Below are positions 54,560 through 64,000 of a stretch of DNA of 64,000 nucleotides, one piece after another. The stretch comes from Leuctra nigra (lineage: Eukaryota; Arthropoda; Insecta; Plecoptera; Leuctridae), in the NCBI GenBank assembly GCA_934045905.1, contig OW203765.1:15315409-15379408 (forward strand), read 5' to 3'. The notes beneath the pieces are model-generated. The model was given only the letters and a program-made list of their open reading frames with translations. It searched no databases and was not told the origin of the DNA. Both the position numbers and the translations under genes were made by a program. Within the stretch, counting starts at the first letter, position 1. Each line of letters begins with the position of its first letter.

Positions 54560-57500
54560 CTGGAAATACAGAAAGTTGAATTTCACTTGATATGAAATAT
54601 CACTCTATTTTGTACGTATAAAGAAAAAGCAAACTAATTTTGATACAGAATTATACAGCTGCAGTGGGTATACCGGGTGGCTAAAAAAAAATCACCCTGA
54701 TTGAGAGGTCACTATATCGAAACTATTATAGATAGGATTCTGAAATTTGTACAACAAGTTTCAAAAACATTACTTTTGTAGGAAAAAAGTTACAGCTATT
54801 CAAATTTGGTTGTAAAAATATTGATTAAACAGAGCTCAAATAGCGCGCGTCCAGAAAACTTCCAACGGCCGGGACGCTGTTTCGTCAAAACTACGTAAGA
54901 TATCAAGCTGAAAAATTCAAATTATATTGAAAATAGATTTATATCGATTGTGTAAACATTTCAATCGATTTGAGCTGATGGACCGAAATTTATGGCATCT
55001 TGACGTTAACCGTAAAATCAGAATATGTAGATTATTTCTAAACTTTTATGTCACACGTTTTAAAAGTGCATTTTTATAGGTATAGGTAAATATATAGGTA
55101 AACAGACATAGGTAAATCTATGAGTAAACTCATCTTCTAGAGCTACAATGTGGATTTTTTAGACTAGATTAACACTGTTTTGAGGCACGTCGATAGCTAG
55201 GTCATGTGTGCACTTTCAAAAAATATGTTCCTTTGATTAATTTGGAGTGAGGTTATGAGGGGCGCCGATCTGGGGGAGTGCAGTACTGGTGGGAAGGCTA
55301 GGGTTAAAGGACGGACAAGAGTGTGGGACCTGATTCGAGGTATGTCAGTCTCGAGGGGAAGGCCGGTCCGAGGGGATAATGAATTCGAGAGAAGGTATGG
55401 TACGGGGTAAACCCTGGCTGCTCTTTGTCTGTGACATCACCATCGTCACACGTTAACACAATATACCCAACGGCTGGTGTATTGGATACCTCGGTTCTTG
55501 TCAGATCACCGAGGTTAACAGGGCTGAGTAGTGAGCGTGGCCTTGAAGAGTTTTTAAATCGATTTTTATCAATATCTTTTACCAATGTAATTGTTAACAA
55601 AATAAGGCTTTGTACGCGTATTCAGAACTGAATTCAATGAAAATAATTTCATAGCTTGGAATAAGTTATTAGTTATTTTTTTGTCTAACAGATGTTTAGT
55701 ACCATAATTTTACTAATTTTCGGGCACTAAACATCTGTTGGACAAAATAAAACTAATAACTCATTCCAAGCTATGACATTATTTTCATTGAACAGTTCTG
55801 AAGACACGTACAAATCCTTATTTTGTTAAAAATTACATTGGTAAAAGATATTGAAAAAAATCGATTGGTGACCATTCAACTCTGTCCTGCCAGTTGCTGC
55901 CGTTGGGCAGAGAGACTGGGGTGTTTGGGGGTTAGTGTGACGACCTCCCTCCACCTGTTATCTCGACGGCGCGGGTTGTGGAAGCCCGTGCTCTAAATTT
56001 TACGCCGGAATGTGGAATAAAATCTAACTTTTTATTGCATTTGTACCTATCAACGGTAAATATAGGTGAGATATCTCAACTAAACGGCTTACAGCGTTAC
56101 ATGGATGTTATATTTTCTTCCATAAAGGTTAGCGTAGACTTTTTGAGATGCTCTTCAGAGAATACCTCAATTTGATATTGATAATAACGTCTAAGTTGCA
56201 AATTGGAAACAAAAATTACATGTAACATTATTCTTTTTGGATGAAAATTTACAAATAACGCCATACCTAAACCGTCTATCCCACAGTCCTGTGCCCATCT
56301 ATCCCAGTTGCCCCAAAAGTAGAACTTTAGAGTTGTAGATCAACAATGAACAGTAACGTGCTCATAATTCTGTTGAATGTCGCCTTTTTGTATCAAAAGC
56401 AAATAAAGATAAATTGAATTGAATTCAATTGAATTCTCCAACAATTTTTGTTAAAAATTTACCTGAACGCACTGTTAATTTGTACATCAATTCTTTGAAA
56501 ATGGGGGCATCTTAGCATTTAATAGTCTCAATGTGAGTTTCTTTTTTCAATCTAGTTTAGTTCTACGTTAGTAATGTGTTATATTTGAGCGAGCGAAGCG
56601 AGCGTCTTCTTTTGGCTCTTTTGGCACGGACCTCTGTTTTTTTTCTGTTAATAGCCGATACACAGGTTACAATGTTTCTTCGATCGAGCTGAAATTTTGC
56701 ACACATGTAGAGACAACCTTTTCTGTTTGCAGACCCAATTTTTTTTGAAATTCATTCATTGGTTAAAGTTTAAATAAACATCTCCTGATGTTAGGTTGAA
56801 AAATGAAAATGGTCATCGATAAATCTGATCAAACTCTTATTTTGGCTATACAGATCAGAGATTTTCTTTGATCTAGCTAAAATTTTGCATACATGTTAAA
56901 CCAACCTTCTCTGTTTGCATACCCAATTTTTTTTGAAATCCATTCATTGGTTAAAATTGAATTAAATATTTTCTGATTGGCTGAAAAATGAAAACGGTTT
57001 CGATAATTCTGATCAAACTCATATTTTGCATGATCATTAAGACCATTGTGTCTTATTTTACAAAATTTCATCCAAATCAGCTAAGAGGCAAACGGAAGCG
57101 AGCGGGAATCGCACGGTTCGTCAGAGAGTTTTTTTGAAATTTTGTCTTCCCACTGAATAATTTTAAAAAATCAGATAGTAACGACCCATAACAGCCTAAA
57201 CGACTAAATATTGCCGCACACTGAAGTTCATTATGACCTCTGGTACGACCTCAAAGTGTTAAATACGATATTTTTAGTAAAATAATAAAAAATAATCGTA
57301 TTTAACACTTTGAGGTCGCCCCAGAGGTTATAAAGTACTCCAGTGTGCGGCATTATTTAGTATATTAGGCTGTTATGGGTCGTTACTATCTGATTTTTTT
57401 AAATTATTTAGTGGGAAGACAAAATTTCAAAAAAAAAAACGCTCTGACGAACCGTGCGATTCCCGCTCGCTTCCGTTTGCCTCTTAAGAACGTATGAATT

Positions 57501-60500
57501 TATTGAAATTTTTAATAGCTGTCAGTAATGAAGTATCGAAATGAATGTTTTCCAGTGCCATTTGAATTGAATCTGTTTTGCTGTATATGTACCAGGGTGC
57601 TTAGATGCTATTTTCAAGTTTCAATGAAAGGCATAAACTTTTATGTTGATAGAATGATCATATTTCAATTCAATATGGATGTATATGTTTTCTGTTCGTT
57701 GTGTACGCATTTATGGTTCGAGAATTTGCACGTACCCGTGCTCGCTCATCAACGCGTTACACTGAGCGTTTTCCTAGATTATCAATAACCTATACATCCT
57801 ACCCCATAAGATATTCACCTGGTCGCCCCACTTCCAGTCCTGACCGCGCACTACACGTGAGCCAATAGTCAGGTTCGCCATCTCCGGACCAGAGAGTGTG
57901 TCGGACCCTGACGTTGATGTTGGAAGAGTAGTAGCTTCTTCTTCGAAGGTATTATACTCTTCGATTAATGATGTGTTTGTTGAAGAAGACACTTCGACTT
58001 CGGACGAGACCTGAGTCTCGGTGTCGTTGACCTCAGCACTGCACGGCAGATCCGGTACTGCCAACATAGTAAAGATTAGATACCTAAAAGTGACCCGCAA
58101 CCAATCTGTGGATTGCGATTTTCTTGAAAAACAGGTATTTTACGAACCCCTTAGTGAGCTCAACCCAAGAGAAGGTTCGGCATAACAATGGGGCATGGTG
58201 CGCACGCAGGTAAAGTAGGGGACGGGAAAGTAAAATGACCCTTTTCCAATCCACAGATCGACTGCTGGTCACTTTACACAACAGATAAGTAGTCACATAA
58301 CCGAATTGGCTGAACATGATTTGATCGCATCATCAGAATCAGTATAATATGCTTCTCTTTGTCTATGCCTTTATTAGGTGAGCACTTATTTCATTGATAA
58401 TATTAGTAATCGATTGAGGAATATCACAACTTGTAGTGTAGTTTTTAGCATACCGTTCTGAGTTTTGTCACGTGTACAATAAATCATAAAACGGTATTTG
58501 AGCAAAACAAATTGGCTGCTGGTCAGGTTCATTGACAATGAATCCTTGTTATTATCAATGAAATCAGAGCTCGCCACCTACTAGAGGTAGATGACGAGTA
58601 AGCATAGACTTCATCGGATGATGCCATGCCATTTTTTTTCAGCCAATCCATTTCTTTCAAATACCGCTTGATCATTTTGTTGAGTGTTCTTACACTTCCA
58701 GCCTTCACTATAACTACAGAGTTGCATTTTTTTATATAAAATAAAAAACACATAATAAAAAAATGTTAGAAGAAAAAAAATCACAAATGTACATTTGGTG
58801 GCAGGTGTGGGATAAGTTGTGTTTCCTCCAAAAGCTCTTACTCTGTTCGACAATCAAAGTTATTTTGAAATGTTATATTCATTGCGGATTGTTCCGTATT
58901 TGGTAGTCTAGAAATGGACCGTGGCGGCAATTCAAAGCCTTCTTCAGCCGGCGACTGCCGAATCACGGTCCTTTTCAGGATCAAAGCAACACACGAAACA
59001 ACCCGCTATGACTTTGTCACTTCATACTGATGGTTCCGATTCCCTCCACGACCTACATGTTTAAGCCAATCCTCCTAAACGCCAATATTGTATGAAATAA
59101 TTGAGCGAGCGTAGCGAGCGTCACCACGGTACTCTTATGGCACTTTCTCTGTGTGTTGTTTTTTTTTTTTTTTTTGCTTGCACTGCCAAGGTCAAACCGC
59201 ACAACCAATCGATCTGAAATTTTGCAAACATACTTACGTAATCTATGCGGTCCCTGGGATCTTTTCTGAACGGGATCATGTGATTGGTTCAAATTTTATA
59301 AAAATTATCTTTCGATTGGTTGGTTCGGTCAATTTGAAATTCAGCAAAGTCATTGCAACCAACATTGTACCCAATGATATGAAGGGATGTGTGTTGTGAA
59401 AAATATCCGACCGAACCGGGGCTCGAACCCGGGACCTCTCACTTGCCGGGCGAGAGCTCTACCAACTGAGCTACCCGATCGGACGGACGGACATTTGACA
59501 CAACGCACTGATGAGGGTTAGAGATCTCCTAGGAGAATGGAATGAAGGTAATGATTGGACATTACAAGCTATCAGACCATCGGTAACGATACTGTCACCA
59601 TGTCTCTTTGCACTTGCGTGCGCAACCCTCTTTTACTCGACTTAACGAGTTGCTTTTCAGCTCGAATGATGAGAATGTAGGTTTCTGTGGAAAACTTCCA
59701 TGGAGTCAGGATGATATGAAGGGATGTGTGTTGTGAAAAATATCCGACCGAACCGGGGCTCGAACCCGGGACCTCTCACTTGCCGGGCGAGAGCTCTACC
59801 AACTGAGCTACCCGATCGGACGGACGGACATTTGACACAACGCACTGATGAGGGTTAGAGATCTCCTAGGAGAATGGAATGAAGGTAATGATTGGACATT
59901 ACAAGCTATCAGACCATCGGTAACGATACTGTCACCATGTCTCTTTGCACTTGAGTGCGCAACCCTCTTTTACTCGACTTAACGAGTTGCTTTTCAGCAC
60001 AACACACATCCCTTCATATCATCCTGACTCCATGGAAGTTTTCCACAGAAACCTACATTCTCATTGTACCCAATCATACAAATTTTCAGACAAATCCTTC
60101 CATTGGTTCAAATTTGAAACAATTTTTCCTGTGATTTTTGAAATTTAAACTGGAACCGATTGACCGACCAACTAAAAACTTCGCATGGTCATTGGTACCA
60201 GCATTTAAGGTATTTTTTGCCAATTTTCAATTTAATCTGTCGTTATTTTCAAAAGTTTTGTCATTTTAGGGACATTTTGCATGTTGGCTGTCAAATTCAC
60301 GGCGACTTCGAATCTTCAGTTCAAGGCAGGGTATTTAGAGCAGAAAGTTTTAAACGAAATGAAACTAATAATGACCGTTCAACAGATTGATCTGATATTG
60401 TGTACACACACTACATATCATATCATATGGGTGGTCCCAGGTATATTTTTTGAACGAGATCCTGTGATTTTTGAAATTTAACAAGGAACCGTTCAATCAT

Positions 60501-63211
60501 AAAGGTTTAATCGATCAACTTAAAACTTAGCAAGAATATTGGGACCAATATTTTTGGAGGTTTTGGAGATTTGTATACAAGTCTCTGACGAAATTCAAGA
60601 ATTGGCTTTTAATGTCATTTTCGATATACATAATATCGTTCGAGGTTTTGCGTGTATCCGTGCTCGCTCATCAACGCGTTACACAGAGCGTTTTCCTAGT
60701 TATCTCCTTCAGGTGACCGGTTAAGTCAGGGGTCGGCAACCTTTTTTGGTGAAGGAGCCAATTATCCAAAAATTAATTGAGCGAGCGTAGCGAGCGTCAC
60801 CACGGTACTCTTATAGCACTTTCTCTGAGTGTTTTTTTTGTCCGCACAGCCCAGGTTAAACCGCACATTCAATCGATCTGAAACTTTGCAGATATGCTAA
60901 TGTAATCTATGCGGTCCCTGGGATCGTTTTTGAACGGGCTCCTGTGATTGGTTCAAGTTTAAAAAAAATTATCTTTCGATTGGTTGCTCCGATCAATTTC
61001 AAATTTGGCAAAGTAATTGCAACCAACATTGTACCCAATCATACAAAGTTTCAACCAAATCCTCCCATTGGTTAAAATTTAAAAAAATCTTTCGTATGAT
61101 TTTTGAAATTTAAACTAGAACCGTATGACCGATCAACTTAAAACTTTGCATGGTCATTGGGACCTACAGTATCTGTATTTTTGAAAATTTTCAGACTTAT
61201 CTGTGTTGAAATCCAAAAGTTATTGATATTTTACGGACATTTGCGTGTTGGCTGTCAAATTACTCAAAAATTTTGATCACGGCTACTTCGACTCTTTATA
61301 GTTCCAAGGTAGTTAGAGCAACTTCAAATGTATGAAACTGATATGACCGTTCAACAGATGTGTAAGTACACATCATATGAGTGGTCCCAGGTATATTTTT
61401 TTATATAGATCCTATGATTTTTGAATATTAACAAGGAACATTTTAATCATAAAGGTTCAATCGATCAACACCTTTGCATGGTTATTGGGACTCATACTTC
61501 AGGAATATTTGAAGATTTTTATAGCTACAAGTCTGACGAATTTCAAGAATTATTGGCTTTTAATGATATTTTCGATAGACATAATTTCGGTTCGAGGTGT
61601 TGCGCGTGTCCGTGCTCGCTCATCAACGCGTTACACAGAGCGTTTTCCTAGTAAATAAGATAATAATGGGAGCCGCAGAAGAGGCAATCAAATATAATAC
61701 ATATAAAATAATAAATTGAATTACTAGTTTATTTTGATATTTTGACGAAGCCCCCCAATTGTTGCCCCGCAGGGCGTTTTTTTTAAATTTTAGCAATTAA
61801 ATTGTGATTCTGGGACTCTAAAGTGAATAAATTGAATCAAATAACACTCCAATAGTTGCCCGGCAGGGCATTTTTGTAGAATTTTAACAATTTAGAAGTG
61901 ATTCTGGGACTGTTAAACGAACAAACCGAATCAAATAACCTTCCAATTGTTGCCCCGCAGGGCGTTTCTTTTTTCGAATTTTCGTTTCTTTTTATTCCAG
62001 ATTTTTATTTAAAGAGCCACTCAATAACCACCAAGGAGCCGCAAGTAGCCGACCCCTGGTGTAAGTGACATCTCGGGATCTAACACATGCCCATAGTCGG
62101 TGACAGGCAAAGAAGAACGTGCTCTAGCCGCCCTATACCTGGCAATGCTAAACTGGGTTCTTCTTTACCTGTCCCCGACCATAGAGGTTCTGCTATTCAC
62201 CTGTGAAGACGAGTTTGACTTGCAGCGATGATTTGGTTCCACTGCAACTTGATGAGCTGGGCTCCACGTCCACTGACCACGGCGCAGACTCGGAACTCTC
62301 ATCGTCGCTGTGACGTAGGCAAACCTACAATGACGTCAGAGGTATGTCATGTAGACGGCAACCATAAATAAATATATTGATAAATGTGTTCTTTTTCCAC
62401 AATTCAAATTTTGAGCTTGATGGAAAATATTATTCAGGATGTTTTATTTTGACGGAGATTCAAAAGAAATTAACGTCGAAGATAGTTCTTCAAGGACTTA
62501 AAAAAAAAAAATTGTCGCAAGGTCATTAAAAAATCTTCACAAAAACATTTCCGTTGTTAGTCGATGTGGTTTTTATGGTTGTTATTGTGTTTTTTGTGCG
62601 TCGCCTAGTGTTTGATAAACTTTATTTAATTATGCGCCTCAGCTAGTATATCTTAACTATATACATGTGTCATACTTTTCTTCTAATGAAAGTATCAAAT
62701 AGAAAGATACACATGATGTTCAAGTAACAAAAGATCATCTTCGGTGGAGTTGACAAATCGAATAACAGAATCGTACGAACAGCATTACTGAAGAAATGTA
62801 CGATGATAACGTTATTCGTAAGGTGACATTTTAATGCATACCTTTGATTTATGGTCTCAAATCCACCATTTTATTGTTTCCTTTATATCACTTCAACACT
62901 TTAGGATTTTAAACATTTATATTGACGGAATTATCTTGAAAATATATATATAATATAATAATATAATAATATATATTCAGAAAATTAACTACTCTGCAGA
63001 TTGTATGTAGTTGATCACCTATAATCACAATGATATTAGTTTATTTCCTCACCTGCGATATCCAGTGGCGTGCGGTGCGGTTCCTCACACTGCTCACTGA
63101 CACCTTCACACCACTGGACTCCCGAGGGTCGACCCCCAGCTCCAAACCAGCCTGGACTCGAACCAGGGTCACCAAGCACATAGCGAATGCCAGACACGTC
63201 TGCATATTCAT
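54413..63211 (-). CDS. Predicted secreted protein with a MIB/HERC2 domain, four exons
   Basis: Exons 63053-63211, 62201-62324, 57819-58057 and 54413-54559 join in phase 0, 1, 0 at clean GT-AG sites and give 222 residues. It starts with a signal peptide 'MNMQTCLAFAMCLVTLVRVQA'-like segment (about 21 residues). Next come a Ser-rich region and a Glu/Ser/Thr-rich low-complexity stretch. A single MIB/HERC2 domain closes the protein, split across the last intron: 'IGSRVVRGQDWKWGDQ' then 'GWWRVQWANNYTNSYRMG' and 'KFDLKL'. MIB/HERC2 is known mainly from intracellular E3 ligases (Mind bomb, HERC2), where it helps substrate recognition; no RING or HECT domain is present here. Function unknown; the introns of 0.8, 4.1 and 3.3 kb are full of repeats. 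Confidence 0.72.
55559..55864. repeat. Long palindrome, arms about 140 bp
   Basis: TCGATTTTTATCAATATCTT on the left pairs with AAGATATTGAAAAAAATCGA on the right; the centre is near 55705, flanked by AACAGATGTTTAGT/GCACTAAACATCTGTT. Confidence 0.85.
56586..57776 (+). mobile_element. Helentron-like element with nested palindrome
   Basis: TGAGCGAGCGAAGCGAGCG at the 5' end, GTGCTCGCTCATCAACGCG and TTTTCCTAG at the 3' end. A 57082-57488 palindrome is inserted inside, as in the 13.8-kb copy. Confidence 0.68.
57082..57488. repeat. Giant palindrome, arms of about 190 bp
   Basis: TAAGAGGCAAACGGAAGCGA on the left, TCGCTTCCGTTTGCCTCTTA on the right, nearly perfect, around an AT-rich centre at about 57280. 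Confidence 0.9.
57819..58057 (-). CDS. Exon 3: acidic linker and first half of MIB/HERC2
   Basis: 239 nt between GTTGGCAG and GACCAG|GTGAAT. A Glu/Ser/Thr-rich stretch with two N-glycosylation sites, then 'IGSRVVRGQDWKWGDQ'. Confidence 0.78.
59408..59480 (-). tRNA. tRNA-like unit, anticodon GGC (Ala-type), repeat-embedded
   Basis: 73 nt folding as a full cloverleaf: acceptor GATCGGG/TTCGGTC with G-U pairs, D stem GCTC/GAGC, anticodon stem CTCGC/GTGAG, and T stem CCGGG/CCCGG. A box TAGCTCAGTTGG and a B-box-like GGTTCGAGCCC. The loop CCGGCAA has C instead of U at position 33 and a GGC anticodon not normally used for eukaryotic Ala, so it is more likely a SINE head than a translating tRNA. Confidence 0.5.
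59745..59817 (-). tRNA. Second tRNA-like unit, same sequence
   Basis: Identical 73-nt cloverleaf 337 bp further on, in the same orientation. The same caveats apply (C33, GGC anticodon, inside a mobile insertion). Confidence 0.5.
60727..62058. mobile_element. hAT-like element with a Helentron-like copy inside
   Basis: Starts CAGGGGTCGGCAACC and ends AGTAGCCGACCCCTG; imperfect TIRs of hAT type. Flanks GGTTAAGT and GTGTAAGT match at 6 of 8. The Helentron-like copy 60778-61651 is nested. Near the right end are three tandem units of about 95 bp (61755-61975), each with TTGCCCCGCAGGGC or close. Confidence 0.7.
60778..61651 (+). mobile_element. Helentron-like element nested in a hAT element
   Basis: TGAGCGAGCGTAGCGAGCG start, GCTCGCTCATCAACGCG and GCGTTTTCCTAG end, 874 bp, same orientation as its neighbour at 59102-60699. 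Confidence 0.72.
62201..62324 (-). CDS. Exon 2: Ser/Asp/Glu-rich segment
   Basis: 124 nt between CATTGTAG and TTCACAG|GTGAAT. Encodes 'HSDDESSESAPWSVDVEP' and a second Cys. A second possible acceptor 15 nt further in would break the phase with exon 1. Confidence 0.62.
62325..63052 (-). other. Intron 1 of the MIB/HERC2-domain gene
   Basis: AT-rich, 728 bp, with a TA-rich stretch at 62940-62975. No other feature. Confidence 0.5.
63053..63211 (-). CDS. Exon 1: signal peptide and start of mature protein
   Basis: 53 codons from ATG at 63209-63211 to ATCGCAG|GTGAGG. A hydrophobic leader ending 'VRVQA' is a good signal peptidase site. The frame is open further upstream, but this ATG gives a clean signal peptide. 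Confidence 0.7.
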
Positions 63212-63439
63212 TGTGTAGCCGTGGTAATGACGTTGTTTCACAGAGAGGATTGAGAGGAAGCTGCGAGAAGGAAGATGTGGAGAGGAAAGATGTGGTTTTG
63301 CATCCGGAAGGAAATTATGTTCAAATAATAAGAATATTATGAAGTAGAACAGTTTATGCATAATAAAGTCAATCTGCTACCTCAGATTTTTTCTCAGAGT
63401 TTAATTTGTAGTCCAACCAATAATAATGCAACATGACAT

Positions 63440-64000
63440 GTATCTGGGGATCGGGTGGCGATTAGGAAATGCATGTGGTTTTTACCGGGTTTTCTCCGAA
63501 CTAATCAAAAGTGGAGATGGCTAAATGCAATATGTCCATGTTATATTTTAGAATATTTAAGACTTGACAGATTTTATTACTGCAATGATAATAAATAATG
63601 CTATTTAATATAATATTTGAATAATGATTATCAAGTGTCTGAGGACGAAATCAAGAAACGAGAGATACATAATTTTCACATAATGATAATACAATTTTTT
63701 TAGAGTGTTCTTTATGGTTATACTTACTTACAAAAAATCGAACGGAGGGTATTCCCTTTTTGTAATAGTTGGCCTACATTTTTCTTATCAAACGAAGGTA
63801 AAAGCCATTTTTGAAAAAATGCGTGTATGCAGTAATTTTTATGAGCTTTCAGAATATACCATCGGTTTTTAGAAAATATTGCCACAACGCCTTGAAAAAC
63901 GCAATTGAAATATAGATTTGTATGGAAGATAGTTTAACATAAAAACTTCGTTCATCTCAGTTTCATCCGAATGTGACTTATATCGTTCTTTCCCTGTACC
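63440..64000. repeat. Inverted copy of the 37.1-kb element beside an odorant-receptor exon remnant
   Basis: 63770-64000 is the reverse complement of 37146-37330, ending with the same TTTCCCTGTACC terminus at the window edge. About 260 bp away, 63474-63515 (GTTTTCTCCGAACTAATCAA and neighbours) aligns with the odorant receptor exon end at 37395-37435, but with an in-frame stop. Confidence 0.55.

Larger units (their letters stand above)
54560..57818 (-). other. Intron 3 of the MIB/HERC2-domain gene
   Basis: Contains a 305-bp palindrome (55559-55864) and a Helentron-like element (56586-57776). The rest, including 54560-55550 and 55870-56580, shows no gene. Confidence 0.55.
59376..60061. mobile_element. 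tRNA-bearing composite insertion with 13-bp target duplication
   Basis: Flanked by CATTGTACCCAAT at 59363-59375 and 60062-60074. Inside are two 337-bp tandem units, each with a tRNA-like sequence, and the ends are inverted copies of each other (GATATGAAGGGATGTGTGTT versus AACACACATCCCTTCATATC). This mixes SINE-like and foldback traits. Confidence 0.75.
59102..60699 (+). mobile_element. Helentron-like element split by a tRNA-bearing insertion
   Basis: TGAGCGAGCGTAGCGAGCG start and GCGTTTTCCTAG end. The 686-bp segment 59376-60061 interrupts it between two copies of CATTGTACCCAAT. Confidence 0.72.
58058..62200 (-). other. Intron 2 of the MIB/HERC2-domain gene
   Basis: Holds two Helentron-like copies, a tRNA-bearing insertion and a hAT element, annotated separately. 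58060-59100 has no recognisable feature. Confidence 0.5.

Noticed and set aside
59408..59817. Two working tRNA-Ala genes
   Set aside because: Cloverleaf is complete, but C33, the unusual GGC anticodon and the location in a mobile insertion favour a SINE-type origin; kept as tRNA-like only.

Overview
The window is nuclear DNA of an insect. The strongest evidence is a spliced, divergent 7tm_6 odorant receptor on the minus strand, a receptor superfamily known essentially from insects. GT-AG introns, AT-rich spacers and a very heavy load of non-autonomous transposons fit a large, repeat-rich genome. A hemipteran such as a planthopper is my guess; the sequence does not prove the order. Every gene model was built by reading splice sites and codon phase by eye, with no transcript or database support.

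Layout: 1-1.84 kb is a reversed composite foldback repeat. 2.24-5.14 kb (+) is a two-exon gene with two HYD1-type ADP-ribosyltransferase domains, a 36-residue Ser/Thr/Pro/Gly repeat region and a Cys-rich tail. 5.43-8.96 kb (-) holds five in-phase exons for the first half of an SLC15/POT peptide-transporter-like protein; one exon has six extra tandem partial copies. 11.8-12.7 kb is a Helentron-like repeat. 13.2-19.56 kb (+) is a three-exon gene for a small secreted Cys/Thr/Asn-rich protein, its introns filled with repeats. 20.95-31 kb is almost gene-free: a full foldback element, a minisatellite, tRNA-derived and hAT-type repeats, and two unassigned reading frames. 31.8-37.7 kb (-) is the odorant receptor, whose last exon also has tandem partial copies. 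41.6-43.2 kb is a solo LTR carrying a nested hAT element. 43.2-50.3 kb (+) is an adhesion-type GPCR with four tandem GPS modules, interrupted by one in-frame TGA. 51.7-52.7 kb (-) is a 5'-truncated LINE. 54.4-63.2 kb (-) is a four-exon gene for a predicted secreted protein with one MIB/HERC2 domain; its introns carry nested Helentron-like, tRNA-derived and hAT elements.

The genes form no operon or evident pathway. Three of the six have membrane or sensory roles (transporter, odorant receptor, adhesion GPCR), two are predicted secreted, and one is a putative ADP-ribosyltransferase. The most notable signals are: (i) tandem expansion of 'acceptor plus exon start' in two unrelated genes; (ii) a dispersed foldback element whose array carries about twenty copies of an ETS-CRE motif beside a YY1-like motif; (iii) the four-GPS receptor with its single TGA; (iv) the signal-peptide-bearing MIB/HERC2 protein; and (v) the double HYD1 ART protein.
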